From Chryseobacterium gleum (GTDB lineage Bacteria; Bacteroidota; Bacteroidia; Flavobacteriales_D; Sanyastnellaceae): DNA of 15,159 nt. A program made the position numbers and the translations under genes. Location: the NCBI GenBank assembly GCA_945878835.1, contig CAMCUG010000017.1, positions 1 to 15,159 on the forward strand. The letters run 5' to 3'. How positions within the stretch are numbered: the first letter of the stretch is position 1; the number at the start of each line of letters is the position of its first letter. Below the pieces are notes generated by a model. It was not told the DNA's origin. It searched no databases and saw only the letters and a program-made list of their open reading frames with translations. Positions 7,932 to 14,476 of the stretch are shown here, one piece after another.

Positions 7932-9152
7932 TTACTGACGCCTATTTGCGAGAAGAACAGGCGGGCCTCCGTCGAACGGATTTTCACCACGACCAATACT
8001 GCGCGCATCAATACCCGCGGCTTTCATAACGGCGCGATCGCCGAATTTTTTTCTCATTTCATCCATGGCAGTGTACAAGCTAATTTGCTCTTCGTTATCG
8101 TCGAACAGATTAATCTGGTATCCGCCAGAAACCAAGTGGCTGAAGCGCACACCAATGAGGCGAATTAAGACGCGACGGCTGTATAGCTTTTCGAAGAGCT
8201 CTAATATTTTAGGGATAAGAATGTGATCGGCCGAAGTATATGGAATGCGGCATTGCATAGTTTCCGTTTGGAAGTCAGAGTATCGCAACTTCACCGTAAC
8301 ACACGAAGTGAGTTTTTCTCCCTTGCGTAACTGGAACGCTAAGTTTTCGGTCATGGCTATTAAGAGTCCACGTAGTTTATGCACATCTATTGTGTCTTGA
8401 TCAAACGTTCTTTCGGTAGAAATGGATTTCCGTTCTTGAAATGGTACAACAGGCGATGGGTCTATGGCATTGGCTTTTTTCCAGATGCTCGCTCCATTTT
8501 CTCCGAGGGCCTTCGACATAACGTCTAATGGCATTTCCTGAAGGGTATGTATTTTCCGAATGCCTAGATTAACGAGAAGCTGATGCGTTTTTTCTCCAAC
8601 CATGGGAATCTTCCGAATGGAAAGCGGAGCAAGGAAGGGCTTCTCTGTTCCGGTTTCAATTCGAATCTGGTTATTCGGCTTTGCTTCACCCGTAGCCACT
8701 TTGGAAACAGTCTTGCTAGTAGACAACCCGAAAGAAATTGGAAGCCCTATTTCTTTTCCGATTTTCTGTCTGAGCTCACCAGCAAATTGGTAGCATCCGA
8801 AAAAACGGTCGAGCCCCGTGAGGTCGCAGTAGAATTCGTCTATGGAAGTTTTTTCGAAAAGCGGAACGGCTTCGCGAACCATTTCGCTTACGAGGTCTGA
8901 ATACTTGAGGTAATTGTAGGAGTTTCCTTTAATAACCACCGCTTCTGGACAGAGCTTTCTTGCCATGTGCATGGGCATTGCGGAATGCACACCGAACTTT
9001 CGCGCTTCATAGCTGCACGAGGCTACCACGCCGCGGTCGCTGGTTCCACCAATAAGAACGGGTCTGTTGTTTAAACGGCTGTCCAATAAACGCTCGACTG
9101 ACACGAAAAAAGTGTCGAGATCCATATGTAGAATTGAGCGTTCAGATGACAT
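7932..9152 (-). CDS. dinB: DNA polymerase IV (Y-family translesion polymerase)
   Basis: 406 aa, somewhat longer than E. coli DinB (351 aa). Low-fidelity Y-family polymerase that copies past damaged bases. The metal-binding catalytic residues are visible: D11 in HMDLDTFF, and D105/E106 in SIDEFYCDLTG. F16 occupies the steric-gate position that excludes ribonucleotides. The fingers segment PVLIGG...VVASCSYEARKFGV (32-54) and the helix-hairpin-helix segment around IRKIPMVGEKTHQLLVNLGI (179-198) fit the family. The little-finger domain extends to about 340. A QINLF beta-clamp-binding motif is at 346-350, followed by a tail of about 56 residues, so the clamp motif is internal rather than terminal. 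A TAAGTTTG box is 4 nt before the ATG and a short dyad abuts it. The 'FYCD' after SIDE differs from the common 'AYLD', but this may simply be lineage-typical. Confidence 0.93.
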   Translation of the reverse strand: MSSERSILHMDLDTFFVSVERLLDSRLNNRPVLIGGTSDRGVVASCSYEARKFGVHSAMPMHMARKLCPEAVVIKGNSYNYLKYSDLVSEMVREAVPLFEKTSIDEFYCDLTGLDRFFGCYQFAGELRQKIGKEIGLPISFGLSTSKTVSKVATGEAKPNNQIRIETGTEKPFLAPLSIRKIPMVGEKTHQLLVNLGIRKIHTLQEMPLDVMSKALGENGASIWKKANAIDPSPVVPFQERKSISTERTFDQDTIDVHKLRGLLIAMTENLAFQLRKGEKLTSCVTVKLRYSDFQTETMQCRIPYTSADHILIPKILELFEKLYSRRVLIRLIGVRFSHLVSGGYQINLFDDNEEQISLYTAMDEMRKKFGDRAVMKAAGIDARSIGRGENPFDGGPPVLLANRRQ

Positions 9153-9156
9153 AAAG

Positions 9157-9164
9157 CAAACTTA
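9157..9164 (-). promoter_or_regulatory. Predicted Bacteroidota -7 promoter box for dinB
   Basis: Reads TAAGTTTG on the minus strand (exact TAnnTTTG), 4 nt upstream of the dinB ATG, in the 71-nt gap after the lipoprotein gene. A TTG occurs 13 nt further upstream, which is closer than the usual -33 spacing. The dyad at 9166-9181 lies immediately upstream. Confidence 0.5.
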
Positions 9165-9165
9165 T

Positions 9166-9181
9166 CTCGTGAGAGCACAAG
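9166..9181 (-). promoter_or_regulatory. Short dyad in the dinB promoter, possible operator
   Basis: On the minus strand this reads CTTGTG-CTCT-CACGAG: 6-nt arms around a 4-nt centre with one T/G imperfection in the dyad. It ends one base before the dinB -7 box, where a repressor could block RNA polymerase. The N4-spaced geometry recalls some damage-response operators, but the sequence does not match a LexA box that I know. No T-run follows, so it is not a standard terminator. It could be chance. Confidence 0.3.
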
Positions 9182-9223
9182 ATTTGAAATTGTTAAAAAA
9201 TGTTTTGTGATGAAAGGGAAGAA

Positions 9224-9511
9224 TTATGTTTTCTTCTTTCCGGTTTGGTCTGTATCGTCCTCGTCCTCGTCGTCGGTAATACCGTCGTCCTCATCATCTG
9301 TAATGTCTGAATCACCTTCAGAGTTACGATTATTTGTTGAAGTAGAAGAGCTCGCTGGAATGTCACTGTCGGTATTTAACTCGGTGTTATCAACGATTTC
9401 AGAACGCTCTGTTCCAACGGAAGTAACTTCTTCCATCCAAACAGATTTGGTGCAAGAGGCGAAGGCCAATGCAACAAAAAAGAGTAGCGTTATGTAATTG
9501 AGTTTCTTCAT
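9224..9511 (-). CDS. Small acidic lipoprotein of unknown function
   Basis: 95 aa from the ATG at 9511. The peptide begins MKKLNYITLLFFVALAFASC: a lipoprotein signal peptide with the acylated cysteine at residue 20. The next residues (TKSV) do not resemble the acidic surface-export signal of Bacteroidota lipoproteins, so a periplasm-facing location is more likely. Residues 30-65 are Ser/Thr/Asn-rich and probably disordered. Residues 67-88 are strongly acidic, with two tandem copies of an ITDDEDD-type octapeptide, and the protein ends in a basic GKKKT. I do not recognise a family. A TTG seven codons upstream (9532) is in frame but lies inside a TATATTTG promoter box, so the ATG is preferred. 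It lies 36 nt after the histidine kinase gene and 71 nt before dinB. Confidence 0.72.
   Translation of the reverse strand: MKKLNYITLLFFVALAFASCTKSVWMEEVTSVGTERSEIVDNTELNTDSDIPASSSTSTNNRNSEGDSDITDDEDDGITDDEDEDDTDQTGKKKT
9257..9304 (-). repeat. Degenerate 24-bp tandem duplication in the lipoprotein gene
   Basis: Two adjacent 24-bp units (9281-9304 and 9257-9280) agree at 18 of 24 positions by eye. They encode ITDDEDDG and ITDDEDED, residues 70-85 of the lipoprotein. The region is rich in GAC/GAT/GAG-type triplets and could expand or contract by slippage. Confidence 0.6.
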
Positions 9512-9529
9512 AATGGACCGAAGTCTACA

Positions 9530-9537
9530 CAAATATA
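9530..9537 (-). promoter_or_regulatory. Predicted Bacteroidota -7 promoter box for the lipoprotein
   Basis: Reads TATATTTG on the minus strand (exact TAnnTTTG), 18 nt upstream of the chosen ATG, in the 36-nt gap after the histidine kinase stop. It would give a leader of roughly 10-15 nt and explains why the in-frame TTG at 9532 is unlikely to be the start. Confidence 0.45.
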
Positions 9538-9547
9538 ACGAAATCTT

Positions 9548-12500
9548 CTAAAAAGTGTTGCCCTGAGCGAAAATTTCTTGGAAATCTTTTGGGAAGCGAA
9601 TGGTAACGCGTGTCCCTGATTCACCCGATTCCGATTTCCAGTCTTCGGGACCGCTTAGTTCAATGTGCTTACCGGTCATTTGTTCGATCAGCTCAATGCG
9701 GCTTCGTGTAATTTCCATTCCTTTTGAAATGTGAACGTCGCTGTTGGTTTTTCGCGCCTGGCTTTCAGCCAAACCAATGCCGTTGTCTTCAATGCGAATT
9801 TCGAGGCACCCTTCCTTCAACCCGAAAAAAACGTGTAGTTGTCCGCCCGAATCTTTCGGCAATAATCCGTGCCAAATGGAATTTTCCAAAAACGGTTGAA
9901 TAAGCATGGCCGGAATTTTAACCAATCGCAGTGCTTCCGGAGAGTCTTGGTGAACACTATACATGAACTTATCAGGGAAGCGCATGCTTTCCAATTTCAA
10001 GTACAATTCAAGCCGTTCAATTTCTTCCGAAAGAGGTGCGAAGTTTTCTTCCGAACTGTCTAAGTTTTTACGAATCAACTTCGCGAAATCAGTGAGGTAT
10101 TGGTTCGCCGCCAATTTATCTTGACGGTTAATGTAGTATTGAATCGAATTCAGTGCGTTGAAAATGAAATGACGATTCATGCTTGAATTCATGCTTTGCT
10201 GCTCAAGCATCAGCAGCTTGGCCTTCATTTCAGATTGCTCTGCCAAGTGCTTGTTGCGAATGTTCCGTCTTCTTGAGCGAGTAATAAGAACGACAATGCC
10301 GACAAGAAAAATCAATTCCAACAAGATCACCCACCACATCATATACCACGGCGGTGAAATACGAAATAGCCAGGTTACTTCTTCGCTCCACGTTCCCCAT
10401 TGTCCGTTGCGCGCACGAATGTGAAACGTATAATTTCCAGAAGGAAGATTGTTGAAGTTGACTTGCGAGAATGAAGTTGGACTGCTCCACGTGCTGTCTA
10501 GTCCTTCCAACCAATAACTGAATTCCAATCTTTCAGGATAGGTCGTACTCGACGCGTCGAAAAAGAAGGTAAATGAATTTTGTCTGTAGTTAAATTCAAG
10601 TCCATTCGGAAAAGCCTTACCATTCCAAGTGCCTGAAGTCAGTGCTTTCCAATCGATGTTCTCAAGATTTGATTGAATGTTTGTGAGATGAACAATGGGC
10701 TTAGGAATATTGAACTTCTTATCAATGGCACTTATTTCAATTTGCATCACACCGTTCGGTGTCCCTACCCAAACAGTATTTTGAAGGTCGACGAATATGG
10801 CGTTTAAGTTTGTTTCAAGGCTTATTAATCCATCTGATTCGTTCAAGTGAATCATCCGTTCACCTAAGCCTCCGGTTTGATTCATTTCCCAAATAAAAAT
10901 TCCATTGAGCGTTCCAATCCACAATTTATTTTGAATCACTTTCAAGAAATTCACGGTGTTTCCACCAGGCTCTTCAGAGATATTTAAATGCACGAACCCA
11001 TTTTCGTTGCCTTTGTACAATCCCGATTGTGTTCCAGCAATTAGTTCTCCGTTTGGTAATTCAGCAATGCTATAGGCACTAGCATCTTGAAGCCCTTGCG
11101 CTTCCCCGAAATTGGTGAACGTGTTGTTTTGAAAAAGCGAAATTCCATCACGTGTCGCCATCCAGATTTTTCCATCACGCGATTCAATAATGTGTCGAAT
11201 GCGAGTAGCTGGAAAATTCGGCAATTGCGAATAGCTTTGGAAGATATTGTTGCTGAAAGATTGAATGCCTTTGTTCGTTCCAATGAGAAGGCTTCCGTCT
11301 TTTTTCTGAAGCAAACTCAAGACGACTTCTTCGTCCATTCCATTTTCTTTGTTGAAATGAAGCCAATGCGGTTGGCTGAAAGAATTGCGGTCGTAGCAAT
11401 ACAATCCTTCAGGAGTTCCTATCCACGGACGGCGAAACAAATCTGTTGTGGAAGTCCAGATGCGCAGATTGGGTGAAAGCTCTTGCAGCGAGGCATTAAA
11501 ATTTGCACTGAAAGGATCGGATGAATTCGATAAAAAGCTTATTCCGTTGTCGTAGGTGCCGAAGAAGTAATTCCCTTGCGCGTCTTGCGTAATGCTCATA
11601 ACGGCATTCCCTGTAAGGCCATTGTTTACCGTGTAACTTTTGAATTGTGTTGTGGTAAGTTTGAAGACACCACCTCCGTAGCTGGCAAACCATTGAATGC
11701 CCTCACGATCAATGAACACTTGGCGAATATCATCAATAGCCAATCCGTTTGATTTGGAAAAGAGCAAATGGGTTTCGTCTAATTCATTGTACACGACAAC
11801 GCCCGTTCTGCTGGTGAAGTAGATGTTACCGTTGTACGAATCAATTCCAGTGAAAATATTGTCTAAAGCGAAGTCGCCAATGTTCGTGAGCGCTCGGCCA
11901 GTATTCACGTTCAGTACTCCACCGAGTGAAGTAACGGCCCATATTTCGTTCTTGTAATTTTCAATAAAATCGAATAAAACATTTTCTTCATCATTGAGAA
12001 GATAGAGTTGTTCCCACTGATTGTTTTTTAATTTCCAAATTCCTTTTTTCGTGGCGACGAGCAATTCATTGTTGCTGTTTTTTCGAATGCGCTTGATGTT
12101 TTCTCCTTGAAAAAACAGTGTGATATTATCTTCTACAAATTTATTTTCTGAGAAAAAGATTAACCCGCGTTCAGTTCCGATGAGTAATTCATTCGAATTG
12201 AATTCAACCAATGAAGTTGTGGAAGCGTCGTTGAGCTCTCCTGAATATTTGTGAGTGGTGAACGTGTTTCCGTCTAAAACGGATATTCCGCCAATAGATC
12301 CAAAAACGATTTGTTCGTTTTGAAGTTGCTGAATGCAGTTGATTTGATTGTTAATGAGCCCATCTGTTCTGCTGTAATTCACGAACTGATTTCCATTGAA
12401 TTTGGAAGCTCCACCGAGCGTGCCAATCCAAACATATCCTTGCTTGTCTTGTTGAATACAACGCACTTGCGTTTGCGCTAACCCTTCTTTCAAACTGTAT

Positions 12501-12580
12501 TGAATAAAAGAATATTGTTGCCCAAGAACAGCGAAGGGGAGCCAAAACAAAGCGATTGATATGTATTTCTTCAAACGCAT
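9548..12580 (-). CDS. Two-component propeller sensor histidine kinase (LytS-type His_kinase domain)
   Basis: 1010 aa. A signal peptide (1-20) leads into a large periplasmic sensor, about residues 25-620, made of repeated Reg_prop blades (for example GYVWIGTLGGASKF at 48-61, KIWMATRDGISLF at 471-483, TVWVGTPNGVMQI at 602-614). It probably folds as two seven-bladed propellers. A Y_Y_Y immunoglobulin-like domain follows (about 665-742, ending LPSGNYTFHIRARN...WLFRI). One membrane helix spans about 745-767, then a linker helix and a PF06580-type kinase domain with H804 in MNRHFIFNALNSIQ. The ATPase domain has the N-box IQPFLENSIWHG (894-905) and DNGIGL (932-937). It lacks the receiver and AraC parts of hybrid sensors. 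It starts 2 nt after its LytTR regulator, the presumed phosphotransfer partner. The ligand is unknown. Confidence 0.92.
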   Translation of the reverse strand: MRLKKYISIALFWLPFAVLGQQYSFIQYSLKEGLAQTQVRCIQQDKQGYVWIGTLGGASKFNGNQFVNYSRTDGLINNQINCIQQLQNEQIVFGSIGGISVLDGNTFTTHKYSGELNDASTTSLVEFNSNELLIGTERGLIFFSENKFVEDNITLFFQGENIKRIRKNSNNELLVATKKGIWKLKNNQWEQLYLLNDEENVLFDFIENYKNEIWAVTSLGGVLNVNTGRALTNIGDFALDNIFTGIDSYNGNIYFTSRTGVVVYNELDETHLLFSKSNGLAIDDIRQVFIDREGIQWFASYGGGVFKLTTTQFKSYTVNNGLTGNAVMSITQDAQGNYFFGTYDNGISFLSNSSDPFSANFNASLQELSPNLRIWTSTTDLFRRPWIGTPEGLYCYDRNSFSQPHWLHFNKENGMDEEVVLSLLQKKDGSLLIGTNKGIQSFSNNIFQSYSQLPNFPATRIRHIIESRDGKIWMATRDGISLFQNNTFTNFGEAQGLQDASAYSIAELPNGELIAGTQSGLYKGNENGFVHLNISEEPGGNTVNFLKVIQNKLWIGTLNGIFIWEMNQTGGLGERMIHLNESDGLISLETNLNAIFVDLQNTVWVGTPNGVMQIEISAIDKKFNIPKPIVHLTNIQSNLENIDWKALTSGTWNGKAFPNGLEFNYRQNSFTFFFDASSTTYPERLEFSYWLEGLDSTWSSPTSFSQVNFNNLPSGNYTFHIRARNGQWGTWSEEVTWLFRISPPWYMMWWVILLELIFLVGIVVLITRSRRRNIRNKHLAEQSEMKAKLLMLEQQSMNSSMNRHFIFNALNSIQYYINRQDKLAANQYLTDFAKLIRKNLDSSEENFAPLSEEIERLELYLKLESMRFPDKFMYSVHQDSPEALRLVKIPAMLIQPFLENSIWHGLLPKDSGGQLHVFFGLKEGCLEIRIEDNGIGLAESQARKTNSDVHISKGMEITRSRIELIEQMTGKHIELSGPEDWKSESGESGTRVTIRFPKDFQEIFAQGNTF

Positions 12581-12582
12581 GA

Positions 12583-13347
12583 TTACTCTTGCATTTTATC
12601 TAAAAATTCTTGCAATTTTCTTCTGGAAACAGGCACGTGATCGCCGTTGGAAAGCACCACCACATTGCCTTCAGTGCGGTTGAATTCTTTTAAGTGCAAG
12701 GCAACATTTACAATGTGCGATTTGTGCACGCGCATGAACATGTGCGAATCTAATTTTTCTTCGAAAGATTTGATGTTCTTGCTGCTCACGTATTTTTTTC
12801 CATTCACACAAAACAGCGTCGTGTAATTTTCGTCGGCTTCTAAACGAATCAATTCGTTGTTGCGAAGAATCACAAATCCATCTCTGGTAGGGACAATTGT
12901 TTTATCGAAATTGCTATGCAGTGCAATTTCCTGCAGAACACGGTTTATTTTATTCTCGTCTAGAGAACCTGTTTGCTGCGATTTGCTTTTCACTGCTTTT
13001 GCAACAACATTTTTTAACTCCTCGATATCAATGGGCTTCTCGAGGTAGTCTAAGGCATTTTCTTTAATGGCTTTTACGGCATATTCGCGAAACGCGGTGG
13101 TAAAAACAACTTGGAAATTTCGATTTTTAACCTGCTCTAAAAATGTGAAGCCATCGGCCTCAGGCATCATAATGTCAAGGAAAACCAAGTCAACTTGATT
13201 TTTTTCACACAACTCTAGCGCTTCTTTTACTGAAGAGGCTTCACCTATTAATTCGATATTTTCCTTCGCATAGTCTTCCAACAACATTTTTAAATTCTCA
13301 CGAGCGAAGAATTCGTCATCGACCAGTATCGCTTTCAGTTTTTCCAT
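12583..13347 (-). CDS. LytTR-family response regulator transcription factor
   Basis: 254 aa. The receiver domain (about 4-120) has the acidic pair D10/D11 (LVDDE), the phospho-acceptor D58 in LVFLDIMMPEADG, the switch threonine at 84-85 (FTTAF) and K104 in YLEKPID. A linker of about 25 residues leads to a LytTR DNA-binding domain (about 148-254). That domain contains IRLEADENYTTLF, the RVHKSHIVN motif (206-214) and VPVSRRKLQEF. By family knowledge it binds direct repeats upstream of target genes after phosphorylation. It is the first gene of the pair, with the propeller histidine kinase starting 2 nt after its stop, and it is divergent from gpsA. Its targets cannot be inferred from this window. 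Confidence 0.94.
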   Translation of the reverse strand: MEKLKAILVDDEFFARENLKMLLEDYAKENIELIGEASSVKEALELCEKNQVDLVFLDIMMPEADGFTFLEQVKNRNFQVVFTTAFREYAVKAIKENALDYLEKPIDIEELKNVVAKAVKSKSQQTGSLDENKINRVLQEIALHSNFDKTIVPTRDGFVILRNNELIRLEADENYTTLFCVNGKKYVSSKNIKSFEEKLDSHMFMRVHKSHIVNVALHLKEFNRTEGNVVVLSNGDHVPVSRRKLQEFLDKMQE

Positions 13348-13369
13348 AATTCGTTGGCTTCAATGCTTG

Positions 13370-13376
13370 CAAATTA
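13370..13376 (-). promoter_or_regulatory. Weak -7-like element upstream of the response regulator
   Basis: Reads TAATTTG on the minus strand, one base shorter than TAnnTTTG, 22 nt upstream of the regulator ATG in the 71-nt divergent region shared with gpsA. No -33 element is evident. This is the only promoter-like candidate seen for the regulator-kinase pair. Confidence 0.22.
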
Positions 13377-13405
13377 CGAAGGAAATCGGAGTTTTTAAGA
13401 ATGAT

Positions 13406-13413
13406 TATCTTTG
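13406..13413 (+). promoter_or_regulatory. Predicted Bacteroidota -7 promoter box for gpsA
   Basis: TATCTTTG, an exact TAnnTTTG match, 5 nt before the ATG at 13419. It falls inside the six extra codons that the upstream ATG at 13401 would add, which argues that 13419 is the real start. There is no TTG at the expected -33 distance. Confidence 0.55.
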
Positions 13414-13418
13414 CATTC

Positions 13419-14423
13419 ATGACAGATTCAGGAAAGAAGACTATTGGAGTTTTAGGTGGCGGTAGCTGGGCTACGGCTTTAACCAAATTATTGAGTCAAT
13501 CGCAAGAGCATGTGCATTGGTGGATGCGCAATGAAGAGGCTGTAAAGCACATTCAAGAGTTCGGTCACAATCCCAATTACATTCAAGCAATTGAATTTGA
13601 TTTGAACAAAGTTCATGTCTCTTCTAACATTCAAGAAGTTGTAGATGCGTGTGATATTTTGGTAGTAGCCATTCCGTCCGCATTTGTTCACTCGGCCTTC
13701 CAAGAAGCAGAGGTGTCTGGTTTGGAAAATAAAATTTTATTCTCTGCAATTAAAGGGGTAATCAACGAGTTTGATGCGATTCCTGCGCGATACTTTCACA
13801 AGACGTGGAATATTCCTTACGACAGCATTGGTATCATCTGCGGACCTTGTCACGCAGAAGAAGTTGCATTGGAGAAATTATCATATCTAACCATTGGTTG
13901 CTCAGATTTAGAAAAGGCCGATTACATGGCAGAACAGTTGAAATGCCGATTCATTAAGACAACTACAACAGAAGACGTTTTTGGAACAGAGTTGTCAGCG
14001 ATTTTGAAGAATGTGTATGCAGTAGCCTCTGGCATTTGCCACGGTTTAGGATATGGCGATAATTTTCAGGCAGTGCTTGTAACTGCTGCTATTGGTGAAA
14101 TAGAGCGATTCATAGACGCCGTTCATGAGGTACATAGAGATGTGAAATCTTCGGCATATTTGGGCGATTTGTTGGTGACGGCTTATTCACCCTATTCTCG
14201 CAATAGAACGTTCGGAACTATGGTCGGTAAGGGTTATAGTGTGAAATGGGCAACAATTGAAATGAACATGGTGGCGGAAGGGTTTTACGCCACACGTGGT
14301 ATTCATGAAATTAATAAGAAGTTCAATACTGAAATTCCAATCGCGGATGCCGTTTATAGAATACTCTACGAGAAGATTTCACCTGCTGTGGAAATGCGAA
14401 TCCTAGCCGATAGGCTTAGCTAG
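13419..14423 (+). CDS. gpsA: NAD(P)H-dependent glycerol-3-phosphate dehydrogenase
   Basis: 334 aa from the preferred start. Reduces dihydroxyacetone phosphate to sn-glycerol-3-phosphate, the backbone of membrane phospholipids; cytoplasmic. The Rossmann dinucleotide motif IGVLGGGSWATAL is at residues 9-21. Further family motifs are VVAIPSAFV (82-90), the GPCHAEEV loop (142-149, a variant of the classic GPSFAxEV), the catalytic-lysine segment ILKNVYAVASG (K197), the SRNRTFG substrate loop (260-266) and MVAEGFYATRG (284-294). An upstream in-frame ATG (13401) would add MIIFAF but overlaps the -7 box, so MTDSGKK is taken as the N-terminus. It is divergent from the LytTR regulator. It complements pssA at the other end of the window in phospholipid synthesis, although the two are not linked in an operon. 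Confidence 0.94.
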   Translation: MTDSGKKTIGVLGGGSWATALTKLLSQSQEHVHWWMRNEEAVKHIQEFGHNPNYIQAIEFDLNKVHVSSNIQEVVDACDILVVAIPSAFVHSAFQEAEVSGLENKILFSAIKGVINEFDAIPARYFHKTWNIPYDSIGIICGPCHAEEVALEKLSYLTIGCSDLEKADYMAEQLKCRFIKTTTTEDVFGTELSAILKNVYAVASGICHGLGYGDNFQAVLVTAAIGEIERFIDAVHEVHRDVKSSAYLGDLLVTAYSPYSRNRTFGTMVGKGYSVKWATIEMNMVAEGFYATRGIHEINKKFNTEIPIADAVYRILYEKISPAVEMRILADRLS

Positions 14424-14462
14424 TTTTGTTGAAAAGCAACGCATTGTGTTCCGAAGTAGTCT

Positions 14463-14470
14463 TATCTTCG
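14463..14470 (+). promoter_or_regulatory. Weak -7-like box for the DUF7948 gene
   Basis: TATCTTCG, one mismatch from TAnnTTTG, 6 nt before the ATG at 14477 in the 53-nt gap after gpsA. Its position mirrors the exact boxes in front of other genes here. A TTG lies about 16 nt upstream, close to but short of the usual -33 spacing. Confidence 0.3.
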
Positions 14471-14476
14471 AATACT

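Noticed and set aside
9166..9181. The dinB-upstream hairpin as an intrinsic terminator of the lipoprotein gene
   Set aside because: The 6-bp stem is followed by ATAAGTTTG rather than a run of T, and it sits within the dinB promoter; an operator or chance dyad is more plausible.
9207..9497. A plus-strand frame with serine/valine-rich runs opposite the lipoprotein
   Set aside because: The Ser runs are the reverse complement of the GAC/GAT/GAG-rich acidic tail. The minus-strand reading has a proper lipoprotein signal peptide and promoter box.
11087..11476. A 129-codon plus-strand frame opposite the propeller region of the kinase
   Set aside because: Basic, featureless sequence fully inside a continuous 1010-residue kinase; a shadow frame.
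14424..14450. GTTG-AAAAG-CAAC stem just after gpsA as a terminator
   Set aside because: Only four base pairs and no T-run after the stem; too weak to call.
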